From positions 2,666,001-2,730,000 of the forward strand of contig NZ_CP046171.1 in NCBI RefSeq assembly GCF_011801125.1: a stretch of DNA of 64,000 bases. The letters run 5' to 3'. The notes under the pieces are model-generated. The model was not told where the DNA came from, searched no databases, and saw only the letters and a list, made by a program, of their open reading frames with translations. Numbering within the stretch: position 1 is the stretch's first letter; each line of letters opens with the position of its first letter. The translations under genes and the position numbers were made by a program. This document shows positions 41,659-51,025 of this stretch, piece by piece. This stretch comes from Nocardia brasiliensis (GTDB lineage Bacteria; Actinomycetota; Actinomycetes; Mycobacteriales; Mycobacteriaceae).

Positions 41659-42183
41659 CTACTTCCAGGTCAGCGTGATACCGCGGGAACTGAGCCAGCG
41701 ATGCAGGTCGTAGCCGTTGGCGGCGAGCCCGTCGATGGTGCTGGTGGCGTGCGCGATCGCCGCCTCGGCCTCGGCGGCGGTGATCAGCCCCGCGGCATGG
41801 GCGGCGAGCAGCTCGTCGACATCGAGCAGCTCGCTCTCGCGACCCGTTCGCACGACGATGTCGAGATAGTGGTCCACCGACTGCCAGCGGTCCGGGTCCA
41901 CCTGGCGGAACTCACCGAGGTCCAGATAGAAGTCCTGATCGCGTTGGTGCTCGGGGTGATAGTGGAAGATGCTGGCCCGCAGCGCGAGCTCGGGCAGCAG
42001 CCACGACTCGATGTAGTGGAACTGGGGGTGATCGGAGGTGCGCGCCATGTACAGGCCCCATGGCGCCACCTGGTACCGCTCGACCGGCCGCACGAACCCC
42101 TTCGGGTCCGTGTTGGTCAGCGCGGCGAGGTCGAAGTACTCGACCTTGGGCCGGTGCACGTCGACAGCGGGTGCCTGTGTCAT
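41659..42183 (-). CDS. DUF402 protein, 174 aa
   Basis: DUF402 (FomD-like) barrel: KVEYFDLAALTNTDPKGFVRPVERYQVAPWGLYMARTSDHPQFHYIESWLLPELALRASIF, and the acidic metal/phosphate-binding stretch DQDFYLDLGEFRQVDPDRWQSVDHYLDIVV near residues 90-120. Family members hydrolyse nucleoside phosphates or pyrophosphate esters. The C-terminal helix pair (LLAAHAAGLITAAEAEAAIAHATSTIDGLAANGYDLHRWLSSRGITLTWK) is shared with its upstream paralogue. The coaE-DUF402-uvrB order matches Rv1631-Rv1632c-Rv1633 of M. tuberculosis, here with a second copy. Confidence 0.85.
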   Translation of the reverse strand: MTQAPAVDVHRPKVEYFDLAALTNTDPKGFVRPVERYQVAPWGLYMARTSDHPQFHYIESWLLPELALRASIFHYHPEHQRDQDFYLDLGEFRQVDPDRWQSVDHYLDIVVRTGRESELLDVDELLAAHAAGLITAAEAEAAIAHATSTIDGLAANGYDLHRWLSSRGITLTWK

Positions 42184-42230
42184 GCATCCAGAATCTACCG
42201 GCGTGCGGGTCCGATCGAGCGGCGTGGCGC

Positions 42231-42875
42231 TTACATCCAGGTCAACGTGATGTTGCGGGTGGCGAGCCAGTCCTCGACGCAGTGGTCGTTGGCGGCGAGC
42301 CCGTCCAGCGCGGCCGTGGCGCACTCGAACGCCCGGTGGGCCTGTGTGGAGTCCACCAAGCCCGCCGCGTGCGCGGCCAGCAGGTCGTTCACGCCGCGCA
42401 GTTCGACGTCGCGGCCGCGGTGCACCTCGATGTCGAGGTAATGGTCGACGGCCTTCCAGCGCTTCGGCGCGACCTCGGTGAACTCGCCGATGTCGAGGTG
42501 GAAATCGTGGTCGACGTGGTGCGCCGGGTTGCGCCGGGTGACCGTCACGCGCAACGACAGCTCCGGCAGCAGCCAGCATTCCAGGTAGTGCCGGTGCGGG
42601 ACGGGCACGATGCGCGCCATATAGAGGCCCCACGGTTCATGGTGGTAGCGCTCGACCTGGCGGACGAATCCCTTGTTGTCGGTGCTGGTGAGTTCGGCCA
42701 GATTGAAGAACTCGACGTGCGGACGATGCGGCGGCTGACCCTGGGGTAACGAGTTCGGCGCGTTTGCGGCCGGGCCGCTGTGCAGACCGGGCACCGCCGC
42801 GCGGAGATGTTTGGCGAGGTTTCCTGCGAAGCCCGTCGTGGGCACGGTATTGAGCAATGGAATCAGACCTCTCAT
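42231..42875 (-). CDS. DUF402 protein, second copy, 214 aa
   Basis: Paralogue of the neighbouring DUF402 gene: HVEFFNLAELTSTDNKGFVRQVERYHHEPWGLYMARIVPVPHRHYLECWLLPELSLRVTV, VDHDFHLDIGEFTEVAPKRWKAVDHYLDIEV and a C-terminus ending DWLATRNITLTWM like its sister. It has an extra 50-residue N-terminal segment (MRGLIPLLNTVPTTGFAGNLAKHLRAA...), amphipathic rather than a clear signal. The ATG at 42875 follows AAGGA at good spacing. The tandem pair suggests an old duplication. Confidence 0.83.
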   Translation of the reverse strand: MRGLIPLLNTVPTTGFAGNLAKHLRAAVPGLHSGPAANAPNSLPQGQPPHRPHVEFFNLAELTSTDNKGFVRQVERYHHEPWGLYMARIVPVPHRHYLECWLLPELSLRVTVTRRNPAHHVDHDFHLDIGEFTEVAPKRWKAVDHYLDIEVHRGRDVELRGVNDLLAAHAAGLVDSTQAHRAFECATAALDGLAANDHCVEDWLATRNITLTWM

Positions 42876-43314
42876 GGCTGTTGTCCTTCGCCGCATCCGA
42901 ACTCGTTGTCCGAACAACCAAATCAGCGTACACCTGGGAATCGGTGCCGGAGGGTAATGCGTGCGCATCAATTTCGCCACGAAACCTGTTGGTGCTGAGG
43001 GAAATTCGGACATCGATGGTAATCGGGAAGTGAAATAGACGTGGTGCGGCACGCCGGACGTGCCACTTTTACCGTCCCTTTTACCGCCCTTGGGCGGGCG
43101 ACGGTGTGCCGAATTCCACCGCATCGTGTAACGGCCGCCGTAACAACGGAAAGAATGCCCCGTCGAGCGCCGCCGAAAACCCGCTTTCGACACGGCGGGC
43201 CCGTCGCATGAGTTCACGGCGGGCCCGTCGCATGAGTTCTCGGCGCGCGGCGTACGCGGTAGGCCTGCCCCCGACGCACGGAATCTGTCGGTGGCTGGGC
43301 CTACGCTGGTCACC
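42876..43314. other. Divergent region between DUF402 gene and uvrB
   Basis: About 440 bases holding the promoters of the DUF402 gene and uvrB and a perfect 24-bp tandem duplication at 43192-43239. I looked for an SOS box (GAAC-N4-GTTC) in front of uvrB and did not find one. Confidence 0.4.
43192..43239 (+). repeat. Perfect 24-bp tandem duplication upstream of uvrB
   Basis: The unit ACGGCGGGCCCGTCGCATGA plus GTTC occurs twice head to tail (43192-43215 and 43216-43239). It is 75 bases before the uvrB start, so it may lie in the promoter or leader. Confidence 0.85.
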
Positions 43315-45507
43315 ATGGCGTTTGCAACCGAGATTCCGACTGAGGGCTACGAGGACAGGGCCGCGGGCGCGACCCCGCTGGCCCATTCGGAGCATCGACC
43401 CGTCGGGGAGATCGAGCGCACCGAGGGGCAGTTCCAGGTGGTCAGCGACCACAAGCCGGCCGGTGACCAACCGGCCGCCATCGCCGAACTGGAACGCCGG
43501 ATCAAGGCGGGGGAGCGCGATGTCGTGCTGCTCGGCGCCACCGGTACCGGTAAATCGGCGACCACGGCCTGGCTCATCGAGAAGCTGCAGCGTCCGACGC
43601 TGGTGATGGCGCCGAACAAGACGCTGGCCGCGCAGCTGGCCAACGAACTGCGCGAGATGCTGCCGAACAACGCCGTCGAGTACTTCGTCTCGTACTACGA
43701 CTACTACCAACCCGAGGCCTACATCGCGCAGACCGACACCTACATCGAGAAGGACAGCTCGATCAACGACGACGTCGAACGGCTGCGGCACTCGGCGACG
43801 TCGAGCCTGTTGTCGCGGCGCGACGTGGTCGTGGTCGCCTCGGTGTCGTGCATCTACGGCCTCGGCACCCCGCAGTCCTACCTCGATCGATCGATCCAGC
43901 TCGAGGTCGGCACCGAGGTGGACCGGGACGCGCTGCTGCGCCTGCTCGTCGACGTCCAGTACACCCGCAACGACATGGCCTTCACCCGCGGCTCGTTCCG
44001 GGTGCGCGGTGACACCGTCGAGATCATCCCGTCCTATGAGGAACTCGCGGTGCGCATCGAGTTCTTCGGCGACGAGATCGAGGCGCTGTACTACCTGCAC
44101 CCGCTCACCGGTGACGTGGTCCGCCAGGTCGAGATGCTGCGCATCTTCCCGGCCACCCACTATGTCGCCGGTCCGGAGCGGATGGAACGCGCGGTCCGCG
44201 ATATCGAGGCCGAACTCGAAGAGCGGCTGGCCGAACTGGAACGCCAGGGCAAGCTGCTGGAGGCGCAGCGCCTGCGCATGCGCACCCAGTACGACCTCGA
44301 GATGATCCGGCAGGTCGGCTTCTGCTCCGGCATCGAGAACTACTCGCGCCACATCGACGGCCGTCCGGCCGGCTCGGCGCCTGCGACGCTGCTCGACTAT
44401 TTCCCGGACGACTTCCTGCTCGTCATCGACGAGTCGCACGTGACCGTGCCGCAGATCGGCGGCATGTACGAGGGGGACATGTCGCGCAAGCGCAACCTGG
44501 TCGAGTTCGGCTTCCGGCTGCCGTCCGCGGTGGACAACCGGCCGCTCACCTGGGAAGAGTTCGCCGACCGGATCGGCCAGGCGGTGTATCTGTCGGCCAC
44601 CCCCGGCCCGTACGAGCTGGGCCAGGTCGGCGGCGAGGTGGTCGAGCAGGTCATCCGCCCGACCGGCCTGGTCGATCCGAAGGTGGTGGTCAAGCCGACC
44701 AAGGGCCAGATCGACGATCTGGTGCACGAGATCCGGGTGCGCACCGAGCGGGACGAGCGGGTGCTGGTCACCACGCTGACCAAGAAGATGGCCGAGGATC
44801 TCACCGACTATCTGCTCGGGCTCGGTGTGCGGGTGCGCTACCTGCACTCGGAGATCGACACGTTGCGCCGGGTCGAGTTGCTGCGGCAGCTACGCCTCGG
44901 CGAGTACGACGTGCTGGTCGGCATCAACCTGCTGCGTGAGGGCCTCGATCTGCCCGAGGTCTCCCTGGTCGCGATCCTCGACGCGGACAAGGAAGGCTTC
45001 CTGCGCAGCAGCACCAGCCTGATCCAGACCATCGGCCGCGCGGCGCGCAACGTGTCCGGCGAGGTGCACATGTACGCGGACAAGATCACCGACTCGATGC
45101 AGCACGCGATCGAGGAAACCGATCGCCGCCGCGCCAAGCAGATCGCCTACAACACCGAGATGGGCATCGACCCGAAGCCGTTGCGCAAGAAGATCGCCGA
45201 CATCCTCGACCAGGTCTACCGGGAGGCCGACGAGACCGAGGTCGAGGTGGGCGGCTCCGGCCGCAACGCCAGCCGCGGTCGCCGCGCGCAAGGCGAGCCC
45301 GGTCGCGCCGTCAGCGCAGGCGTCTACGAGGGCCGCGACGTCAAGTCCATGCCGCGCGCCGAATTGGCTGACCTGGTCAAGGAACTCACCGCCCAGATGA
45401 TGAACGCGGCCCGCGAGCTCCAATTCGAACTGGCGGGCCGGCTCCGCGACGAAATCGCCGACCTCAAGAAGGAACTGCGCGGCATGGATGCCGCCGGCCT
45501 GAGCTGA
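43315..45507 (+). CDS. uvrB: Excinuclease ABC subunit B, 730 aa
   Basis: Damage-verifying helicase of nucleotide excision repair; receives DNA from UvrA and recruits UvrC. Walker A GATGTGKS at 74-81, beta-hairpin [21 protein letters not shown] that inserts between strands, DESHV (motif II) near residue 367, [24 protein letters not shown] and QTIGRAARN (helicase motifs V and VI), and a C-terminal UvrC-binding helix pair ([23 protein letters not shown]). An N-terminal extension of about 30 residues and a linker rich in Gly/Arg ([16 protein letters not shown]) are typical for mycolata. The ATG at 43315 gives MAFATEIPT. Confidence 0.98.
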   Translation: MAFATEIPTEGYEDRAAGATPLAHSEHRPVGEIERTEGQFQVVSDHKPAGDQPAAIAELERRIKAGERDVVLLGATGTGKSATTAWLIEKLQRPTLVMAPNKTLAAQLANELREMLPNNAVEYFVSYYDYYQPEAYIAQTDTYIEKDSSINDDVERLRHSATSSLLSRRDVVVVASVSCIYGLGTPQSYLDRSIQLEVGTEVDRDALLRLLVDVQYTRNDMAFTRGSFRVRGDTVEIIPSYEELAVRIEFFGDEIEALYYLHPLTGDVVRQVEMLRIFPATHYVAGPERMERAVRDIEAELEERLAELERQGKLLEAQRLRMRTQYDLEMIRQVGFCSGIENYSRHIDGRPAGSAPATLLDYFPDDFLLVIDESHVTVPQIGGMYEGDMSRKRNLVEFGFRLPSAVDNRPLTWEEFADRIGQAVYLSATPGPYELGQVGGEVVEQVIRPTGLVDPKVVVKPTKGQIDDLVHEIRVRTERDERVLVTTLTKKMAEDLTDYLLGLGVRVRYLHSEIDTLRRVELLRQLRLGEYDVLVGINLLREGLDLPEVSLVAILDADKEGFLRSSTSLIQTIGRAARNVSGEVHMYADKITDSMQHAIEETDRRRAKQIAYNTEMGIDPKPLRKKIADILDQVYREADETEVEVGGSGRNASRGRRAQGEPGRAVSAGVYEGRDVKSMPRAELADLVKELTAQMMNAARELQFELAGRLRDEIADLKKELRGMDAAGLS

Positions 45508-45516
45508 CCCGGTGCG

Positions 45517-45984
45517 CTATTGCGTGGCGAGCCATTCGTTCACCCGGCGGTCGGCTTCCTCGCGGGAGACGTTTTCCACCCTGGTGAGGATGGCCCAGCG
45601 ATGGCCGAAGGGATCGATCATGACGGCGAAGCGGTCACCGGTGACGAAGGTTTGCGGTGGTTCGACGATGTGTGCGCCGTGCGCGCCGGCGCGTTCGATG
45701 ACGGAGTCGGCGTCGGGGCAGTAGTGCACGATCGAGGTGTGGACCCAGTTGCCGGTGGGCGCGAGCACGTTGTTGTCGGGTATCGGCATGCCGAGTTGCA
45801 AGGTCGAGTCGCCGATCTTCAGTTCGGCGTGCGCGGGTTGTCCGTCGGGCAGGTCGTTGCGGCTGAGCACTTCGGCGCCGAGCACGGCGGTGTAGAAATC
45901 AATGGCTTTGTTGCCGTCCCCGACCGCGAGGAAGCAGGTGATCGAGTGGTAGCCGTCGGCGATGGGATGCACGGTTTCGGTCAT
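45517..45984 (-). CDS. VOC-family (glyoxalase/PhnB-like) protein, 155 aa
   Basis: PhnB-type vicinal oxygen chelate fold: YHSITCFLAVGDGNKAIDFYTAVLGAEVLSRNDLPDGQPAHAELKIGDSTLQLGMP, then HTSIVHYCPDADSVIERAGAHGAHIVEPPQTFVTGDRFAVMIDPFGHRWAILTRVENVSREE. The DPFGHRW ending is diagnostic of this subgroup, often resistance- or dioxygenase-related but mostly uncharacterised. AGGA precedes the ATG at 45984. It is divergent from an AraC regulator with a 56-base gap, suggesting a regulator-target pair. Confidence 0.87.
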   Translation of the reverse strand: MTETVHPIADGYHSITCFLAVGDGNKAIDFYTAVLGAEVLSRNDLPDGQPAHAELKIGDSTLQLGMPIPDNNVLAPTGNWVHTSIVHYCPDADSVIERAGAHGAHIVEPPQTFVTGDRFAVMIDPFGHRWAILTRVENVSREEADRRVNEWLATQ

Positions 45985-46040
45985 GGCGACAATCCTGTCC
46001 GGATCCGGCGGCAGGGTCTTGTAAGAATGCGACACCCACG

Positions 46041-46931
46041 ATGACCGCAGGCGACGTCTTCGACGCACCGGTACCGAACCCGGTGACCCCGGCGGACACC
46101 ACCGGCATCCTGCATCCGGACGAGCAGGCGAAATATCGCTCGCTGGTGCGGCTGCCCGCAGGCCCGGTGGTCGGTCGTTTCGTCGAGTGGTATTGGTCGG
46201 TGCGCTGGGATCTGCGCGGCAGGGCGCCGTATCACGCGCAGGTGCTGTCGTATCCGAGCGTGAACGTCACCTTCGAGCGATCGGCAACGCGCACAGGCGG
46301 TTTCGTCACCGGGGTGTGCACGCGCAAGTTCGTCAGGGAACTCGCCGAGGCGGGGGAGACCTTCGGTGTGCGGTTCCGGGCAGGTGGGTTCGGTGCTTTC
46401 ACCGGATTGGATGTCGGGTCCTTTCGCGACGCCTCGGTCCCGCTGACCGAGGTGCTGCCCGGAACGGGTGAGCTGATCGAGCGGGTCCTCGCCGCGGCCA
46501 CCGACGAGCAGCGCCGCGCCGTGCTAGAGGACTTCCTCACGCCGCGCGGCACGCCGACGGACCCGACCTACCTGCTGGTGCTGCGCATCGTCGAGGCGAT
46601 CGCCCGGGATCCGGAGCTGACCAGGGTGGACCAGATCACCGAGCGGTTCGATGTCTCGATGCGCACCCTGCAGCGCATGTTCCGCCGGTACGTCGGCGCC
46701 GGGCCGAAATGGGTGCTGCGGCGTTACCGCCTGCAGGACGGCGCGGAATTGCTCGCCCGCGGTCGCACCGAAGATCTCGCCACGCTGGCCGCTGAACTGG
46801 GATACTTCGATCAGGCGCACTTCTCGCGCGAGTTCACCGCGGAAGTCGGAATGGCTCCACTGGAATACGCCAAGAATTCGCTACGCTCGCGCAACGAGGT
46901 TACGGCGAAGGTCCTGCCGACCAGGACGTAG
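46041..46931 (+). CDS. AraC-family regulator, 296 aa
   Basis: N-terminal sensing domain of the DUF6597 type (residues about 30-180: VGRFVEWYWSVRWDLRG, SYPSVNVTFERSATRTGGFVTGVCTRKFVRELAEAGETFGVRFRAGGFGAFTG) and a C-terminal AraC double helix-turn-helix (VDQITERFDVSMRTLQRMFRRYVGAGPKWVLRRYRLQDGAELLARGRTEDLATLAAELGYFDQAHFSREFTAEVGMAPLEY). Divergent from the VOC gene, its likely target. Confidence 0.9.
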   Translation: MTAGDVFDAPVPNPVTPADTTGILHPDEQAKYRSLVRLPAGPVVGRFVEWYWSVRWDLRGRAPYHAQVLSYPSVNVTFERSATRTGGFVTGVCTRKFVRELAEAGETFGVRFRAGGFGAFTGLDVGSFRDASVPLTEVLPGTGELIERVLAAATDEQRRAVLEDFLTPRGTPTDPTYLLVLRIVEAIARDPELTRVDQITERFDVSMRTLQRMFRRYVGAGPKWVLRRYRLQDGAELLARGRTEDLATLAAELGYFDQAHFSREFTAEVGMAPLEYAKNSLRSRNEVTAKVLPTRT

Positions 46932-47038
46932 TTGCCGAGCCGACCGTATTCGACCATTCGACCGGGGCTGGGAAGTGTCCCTCCGAGTCACTAGTTGAAT
47001 GTTGCACTACCTACCGTCAGCCGAACAAGGAGCTGGAC

Positions 47039-47452
47039 ATGGATGTCGTGGTGTTGATCGGACGGGTGTTGTTCGCGGTGTTGTTCTTGAGCTCGGGTCT
47101 CGGGCATTTCCTGCAGACCGACGCGATGGCGGGTTACGCCGAGAGCCGGGGTCTGCCGATGGCCAAGTTGTCGGTGCTCGCCTCGGGAGCGTTGTTCGCC
47201 CTCGGCGGGCTCAGCATTCTGCTCGGCGTGTGGGCGGATCTGGGCGCGCTGGTGCTCGCGGTGTTGCTGGTGGTCACCGCGGTGCTGATGCACGGGTTCT
47301 GGAAGGAGACCGACGCGGAGGCCAAGCAGATGGAGATGATCAGTTTCAACAAGGATGTCGCCCTCGGCGGCGCCGCGTTGATGCTGTTCGCGTTCTTCGC
47401 CCATGTCGCCGACCTCGGATTGACCATCACCGGACCGCTTTTCGACCTCTGA
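47039..47452 (+). CDS. DoxX-family membrane protein, 137 aa
   Basis: Four hydrophobic helices in the DoxX arrangement: VVVLIGRVLFAVLFLSSGLGHF, LSVLASGALFALGGLSILLGV, LGALVLAVLLVVTAVLMHGFW and KDVALGGAALMLFAFFAHV. The short ALxxxGxxH-like GLGHF and MHGFWKETD loop are typical. DoxX relatives support oxidative-stress handling and thiol redox balance at the membrane in mycobacteria. AAGGAG precedes the ATG. A small peptide gene follows 55 bases later. Confidence 0.9.
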   Translation: MDVVVLIGRVLFAVLFLSSGLGHFLQTDAMAGYAESRGLPMAKLSVLASGALFALGGLSILLGVWADLGALVLAVLLVVTAVLMHGFWKETDAEAKQMEMISFNKDVALGGAALMLFAFFAHVADLGLTITGPLFDL

Positions 47453-47507
47453 ACCCGGCGCGGCGCGCTAATATTGCGCGTCCTTTCAGTGCAGGGAGAA
47501 GGTAGGC

Positions 47508-47567
47508 ATGGACATCATCGGAGCGATTCTGAGCTTATTCTGGGCGAACTACCAACAGTGGCCCTGA
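47508..47567 (+). CDS. Candidate 19-residue hydrophobic peptide
   Basis: The open frame encodes MDIIGAILSLFWANYQQWP and stops with TGA. A strong purine-rich ribosome binding site, GGGAGAAGG, lies just upstream, and a stable hairpin (47587-47637) follows 20 bases after the stop, so the frame has the signals of a complete small transcription unit. The N-terminal half is a hydrophobic helix that could lie in or on the membrane; two Trp are at the C-terminus. It could be a small membrane peptide, a secreted amphipathic peptide or, less likely, a Trp-containing leader. No family is recognised. Confidence 0.5.
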   Translation: MDIIGAILSLFWANYQQWP

Positions 47568-47586
47568 GCGCCGCTCGGAACCGAGT

Positions 47587-47637
47587 CCGATCGGCCCGTC
47601 CCGGCGCGTGATTCGCGCGTCGCGGCGGGCCGATCGG
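47587..47637 (+). terminator. Hairpin terminator after the small peptide gene
   Basis: 12-bp perfect outer stem CCGATCGGCCCG / CGGGCCGATCGG with an inner GCGCG / CGCGC pairing; no T-tract. Confidence 0.75.
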
Positions 47638-47939
47638 CGTTCCATCGCCCCTGGTGTGTGACGAATATCCCAGGGGGACAAGGTGGTTGACCATTGTTGT
47701 GCTGGATCACAGTTTGTCGCCGCGGCATTTGTGTCCGGCCTGGTAACTCGGGCCATCGCGACATTTCCCCGCGAACACGTGGCGCGAATGGCCAGGACAC
47801 CCTCGATGTGATGTGTTGCGATTTCTGATATTTCCACTCCATTTGCCGCTAGTGTCGACGCAAGTCGCTGCGCCGGTGCCGCGTCTGTGCGGGTGCACCG
47901 GCGTGGGCAACGTGACCACTTCATAACTTGGAGGAGACA
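47638..47939. other. Intergenic region upstream of the UspA gene
   Basis: About 300 bases without a credible gene. The part 47800-47870 is less GC-rich and probably holds the promoter. I looked for a DosR box and saw only partial half-sites. Confidence 0.4.
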
Positions 47940-48392
47940 ATGACCGCCTACCGGACGATCGTCGTCGGCACCGATGGCTCGGACTCGTCGTACGTGGCCG
48001 TCGAGAAGGCCGCCGCGCTGGCTGGAGTGTCCGCCGCGACCCTGGTCATCGCCTGTGCTTACTACCCGACCGACGATCGTGACGTGGCCGCGGCCGCCGA
48101 TGTCCTGAAGGAAGAGGCCTACCAGGTGCGCGGCTCCGCCCCCACCAACGAGATCCTGCGCACCGCGCGGGACAAGGCCGCCGCCGCGGGCGCGGTGGAC
48201 ATCGTCGAGCGCGCCGTGGTCGGCGAGCCGGTCGAGTCCCTGCTTACCCTGACCAAGGAGGTCGACGCCGACCTGCTGGTCGTCGGCAACCGCGGCCTGA
48301 ACACCCTGACCGGTCGCCTGCTCGGCTCTGTCCCGTCGGACGTGGCCCGCAAGTCCCGCTCGGACGTGCTCATCGTGCACACGGTGCGCTGA
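47940..48392 (+). CDS. Universal stress protein, single UspA domain, 150 aa
   Basis: UspA fold with the ATP-binding motif G-2x-G-9x-G-(S/T): VVGNRGLNTLTGRLLGSVPSDVARKSRSDVLIV near residues 115-150, and TIVVGTDGSDSSYVAVEKAAALAG at the start. Closely resembles M. tuberculosis Rv1636 and its relatives, reported to bind cyclic AMP; its place between uvrB and uvrA matches the mycobacterial gene order. Strong ribosome binding site GGAGGAG. Monocistronic, with its own terminator. Confidence 0.93.
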   Translation: MTAYRTIVVGTDGSDSSYVAVEKAAALAGVSAATLVIACAYYPTDDRDVAAAADVLKEEAYQVRGSAPTNEILRTARDKAAAAGAVDIVERAVVGEPVESLLTLTKEVDADLLVVGNRGLNTLTGRLLGSVPSDVARKSRSDVLIVHTVR

Positions 48393-48408
48393 CACCCTCG
48401 AACTACCC

Positions 48409-48447
48409 CGAAAGGCTCCGCATCGAGCACCGATGCGGAGCCTTTCG
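48409..48447 (+). terminator. Terminator of the UspA gene
   Basis: Perfect 17-bp stem CGAAAGGCTCCGCATCG / CGATGCGGAGCCTTTCG with a 5-base loop. It may also serve the convergent helD gene. Confidence 0.92.
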
Positions 48448-48489
48448 CGTCTGTACCGCGGGGAGACCGCCGCGACTATCCGGCGATCG

Positions 48490-50838
48490 TCAGCCGGCCA
48501 GCGCGTCGAGCACCTCGGGCAGGTCCGCGCTGTGCACCACGCCCAACCGCTGCGTGGCGCGGGTCAGCGCGACGTACAGGTCGTTGAGTCCGCGCGGTGA
48601 CTCGTCCAGGATCGCGTGCGGTTCGACCAGATAGACCGCGTCGAACTCCAGGCCCTTCACGTCGTGCACGGTCAGCACCCGCACCGATTCGCCCGCCAGC
48701 TCGGCCAACTCCGCGATGTGGGTGTGCGGCGCGATCACCGCGGTGGTGCCGGGGCCGGTCTCGGTCGCGAGCAGCCGGGTCAGCTCGTCCCGTACGCCGG
48801 CCGGATCCACCCGATAGGCCTGCGGCGGGTTTCCGGTCGCACGGACCGAGCGCGGCGCCGACGCGTCCGGATCGATCGCGGCGAGCACGTCCGCGGCGAC
48901 GTCCATGATCTCGGCGGGCGTGCGGTAGTTGACGGTCAGCTCGGTGAGCTTCCAGCGTTTGGCCACATACGGTTCCAGCATCCGCTGCCAGGAGGACGCG
49001 CCTGCCGGGTCGCCGGTCTGCGCGACATCGCCGACCACGGTGATCCAGCGATTCGGGATGCGCCGCATCACCATGCGCCACGCCATCTCCGAGAGCTCCT
49101 GTGCCTCGTCCACGATGACGTGGCCGTAGGTCCAGGTGCGGTCGCCCGCGGCGCGTTCGGCGGTGGTCTGCCTGGTGCGCACGTCCTGCCGTTCGGCGAG
49201 CTGACTCGCGTCGATCAGGTCGTAGGCCATAAGGATTTCCGGATCGAGATCGTCTTCGAGATCCTGTGGCGCGGAACCGGTCAGGATGTCGAGCGCGTCC
49301 TGGGCCTCGGCCAGCTGGGCGCGCCAGCGGCGGCGGGCCCGCTCGCGTTCCTCGGCGTCGTCGACGCCGAGGAGCTCGGCCAGCTCGTCGAGCAGCGGCG
49401 CGTCGGCGGCGCTGAAGGTGCCGTCGTCCGAACGCACCAGCTCGGCGCGGTCGGCCGGGTCGAGGCTGCCGCCCGCGCGGTCGAGCCGCTTCGGGTCGGC
49501 CAGCAGGTCGGCGAGCACCTCCTGCGGGGTCAGCAGCGGCCACAGCTTGCCGATGGCCTGCTGGATCTGTGGATCGGCGCGCATCTCGTCGCGGATCTCG
49601 GCCAGGTCGGTCCGGCTGAGCAGGCTTTCCCTGCGCGCCCCGCCCTCGGGCCCGCCGGACAGGTCCGCGCCCATGGTCTCGGCGAGCTGGTCGGTGAGCG
49701 CGTCGATCACCGAGCTGGTGAAGATCGGCTTGGCCAGGTTGTGCGGGCGGCGCGAGGAGCGGGCCCGCCCGCGGGCCTTGGTGGCGATCTTGCGATCCAG
49801 TGTCACCGGGTAGCCGTCGAAGCTGAGCCGGACGGGTTCGGCGGGCACCTCTTGCCGGTCGCGGACCGCCTGCTTGAGCACCTCGAGGATGGTGAGCGAG
49901 CCCTTGATCTCCCCGGCCCGCAGCGAATCCTCCCGCGTGGCCTTCACGCCCGGGTACAGATCGCCGATGGTCGACAGCAGCACGCCGGTCTCGCCGAGCG
50001 AGGGCAGCACCTGCCCGATGTAGTCCAGGAAGGTGGCGTTCGGCCCGATGATCAGCACGCCGCTCTTCGCGAGCTGCTGCCGGTAGGTGTAGAGCAGGTA
50101 CGCGGCGCGGTGCAGCGCGACGGCGGTCTTGCCGGTGCCGGGGCCACCCTGCACCACCAGCACGCTCTTGTGCTCAGAGCGGATGATCGCGTCCTGCTCG
50201 TGCTGGATGGTCTCGACGATGTCGTTCATGTGGCCGGTGCGGGCCGCGTTGAGCGCGGCCAGCAGCGCGCTCTCGCTGCCGACCCCGCCGTCGTCCTCGG
50301 TCACCCCGGCCCGGCGCGCGGCGTCCAGGTCCAGGTACTCGTCGTTGATCGCGGTGACTTTGCGGTTGCGCGAACGGATGTGCCTGCGCCGGGTGACGCC
50401 GTCCGGCGCCGCGGTGGTGGCCAGGTAGAAGGGGCGGGCCAGCGGCGCGCGCCAGTCCAGCAGCAGCGTCTCGTAGTCGTCCTTCTCGTCGAGGATGCCG
50501 AGCCTGCCGATGTAGCGGTACTCGTCGGCGAGATCGATCCGGCCGAAACACAAACCGTGTTCTGCCGCATCGTATTTGGCGAGATCCTCGGTGTAGAGCT
50601 GGCTGAACGACTCGCGCTCGCTGCGGGCCTGCGGGGTGCCGCCGGACTCGAGCAGCACGGTGCGTAATCGGTTTCGCGCGTAGTCGCGCATCTCGTCGAG
50701 CCGGTCGTAGAGCACCGAGAGGTAGGCCTGCTCCTGTTCGGTCTCGCGGGTCAGCTCCGGGCCGTCGGCACGGGCGGGCAACGCAGTGTTGTTGCCCTGG
50801 CCCGACGAGCCTGCTCGGTCCTGAGTGAGGTCGGGCAA
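48490..50838 (-). CDS. helD: RNA polymerase recycling ATPase HelD (UvrD/Rep-type), 782 aa
   Basis: SF1 helicase-like ATPase that removes stalled RNA polymerase from DNA. An N-terminal coiled-coil arm (ELTRETEQEQAYLSVLYDRLDEMRDYARNRL), the HelD-specific segment YIGRLGILDEKDDYETLLLDWRAPLARPFYLAT, Walker A VVQGGPGTGKTAVALHRAAYLLY near residue 235, VIVDEAQELSEMAWRMVMRR (Walker B), VGDVAQTGDP, and C-terminal VLTVHDVKGLEFDAVYLVEP and LYVALTRATQRL. HelR, a close relative, gives rifamycin resistance. I found no rifamycin-associated palindrome upstream, so I call it HelD. Single gene, convergent with uspA. Confidence 0.92.
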   Translation of the reverse strand: MPDLTQDRAGSSGQGNNTALPARADGPELTRETEQEQAYLSVLYDRLDEMRDYARNRLRTVLLESGGTPQARSERESFSQLYTEDLAKYDAAEHGLCFGRIDLADEYRYIGRLGILDEKDDYETLLLDWRAPLARPFYLATTAAPDGVTRRRHIRSRNRKVTAINDEYLDLDAARRAGVTEDDGGVGSESALLAALNAARTGHMNDIVETIQHEQDAIIRSEHKSVLVVQGGPGTGKTAVALHRAAYLLYTYRQQLAKSGVLIIGPNATFLDYIGQVLPSLGETGVLLSTIGDLYPGVKATREDSLRAGEIKGSLTILEVLKQAVRDRQEVPAEPVRLSFDGYPVTLDRKIATKARGRARSSRRPHNLAKPIFTSSVIDALTDQLAETMGADLSGGPEGGARRESLLSRTDLAEIRDEMRADPQIQQAIGKLWPLLTPQEVLADLLADPKRLDRAGGSLDPADRAELVRSDDGTFSAADAPLLDELAELLGVDDAEERERARRRWRAQLAEAQDALDILTGSAPQDLEDDLDPEILMAYDLIDASQLAERQDVRTRQTTAERAAGDRTWTYGHVIVDEAQELSEMAWRMVMRRIPNRWITVVGDVAQTGDPAGASSWQRMLEPYVAKRWKLTELTVNYRTPAEIMDVAADVLAAIDPDASAPRSVRATGNPPQAYRVDPAGVRDELTRLLATETGPGTTAVIAPHTHIAELAELAGESVRVLTVHDVKGLEFDAVYLVEPHAILDESPRGLNDLYVALTRATQRLGVVHSADLPEVLDALAG

Positions 50839-51025
50839 ACTGAACTCCTTGTCACCGCGATGAAGCCGAACGCACGGTACACACGGACGACACCGCGCAC
50901 ACGAACGCTCGGAAAACAGAGTTGTCGAGTCTACTGCGCTTGCGGCGTGCTCGCCGTACCCGCTGGTGTACCCGAAATCATGCCGTCCAGTACTTCGGCG
51001 CGATGCGTGCGCGTTCGGCCGGTGC

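Noticed and set aside
43081..44847. Long minus-strand frame opposite uvrB
   Set aside because: Antisense shadow of uvrB; it has no start signals of its own.
47640..47760. DosR box upstream of the UspA gene
   Set aside because: Only GGGGAC-like half-sites are present, with the second half poorly matched and wrongly spaced.
48490..50838. HelR (rifamycin-protection) instead of HelD
   Set aside because: No rifamycin-associated palindrome (GGGGCTTGC...GCAAGCCCC type) is seen upstream, so the general name is safer.
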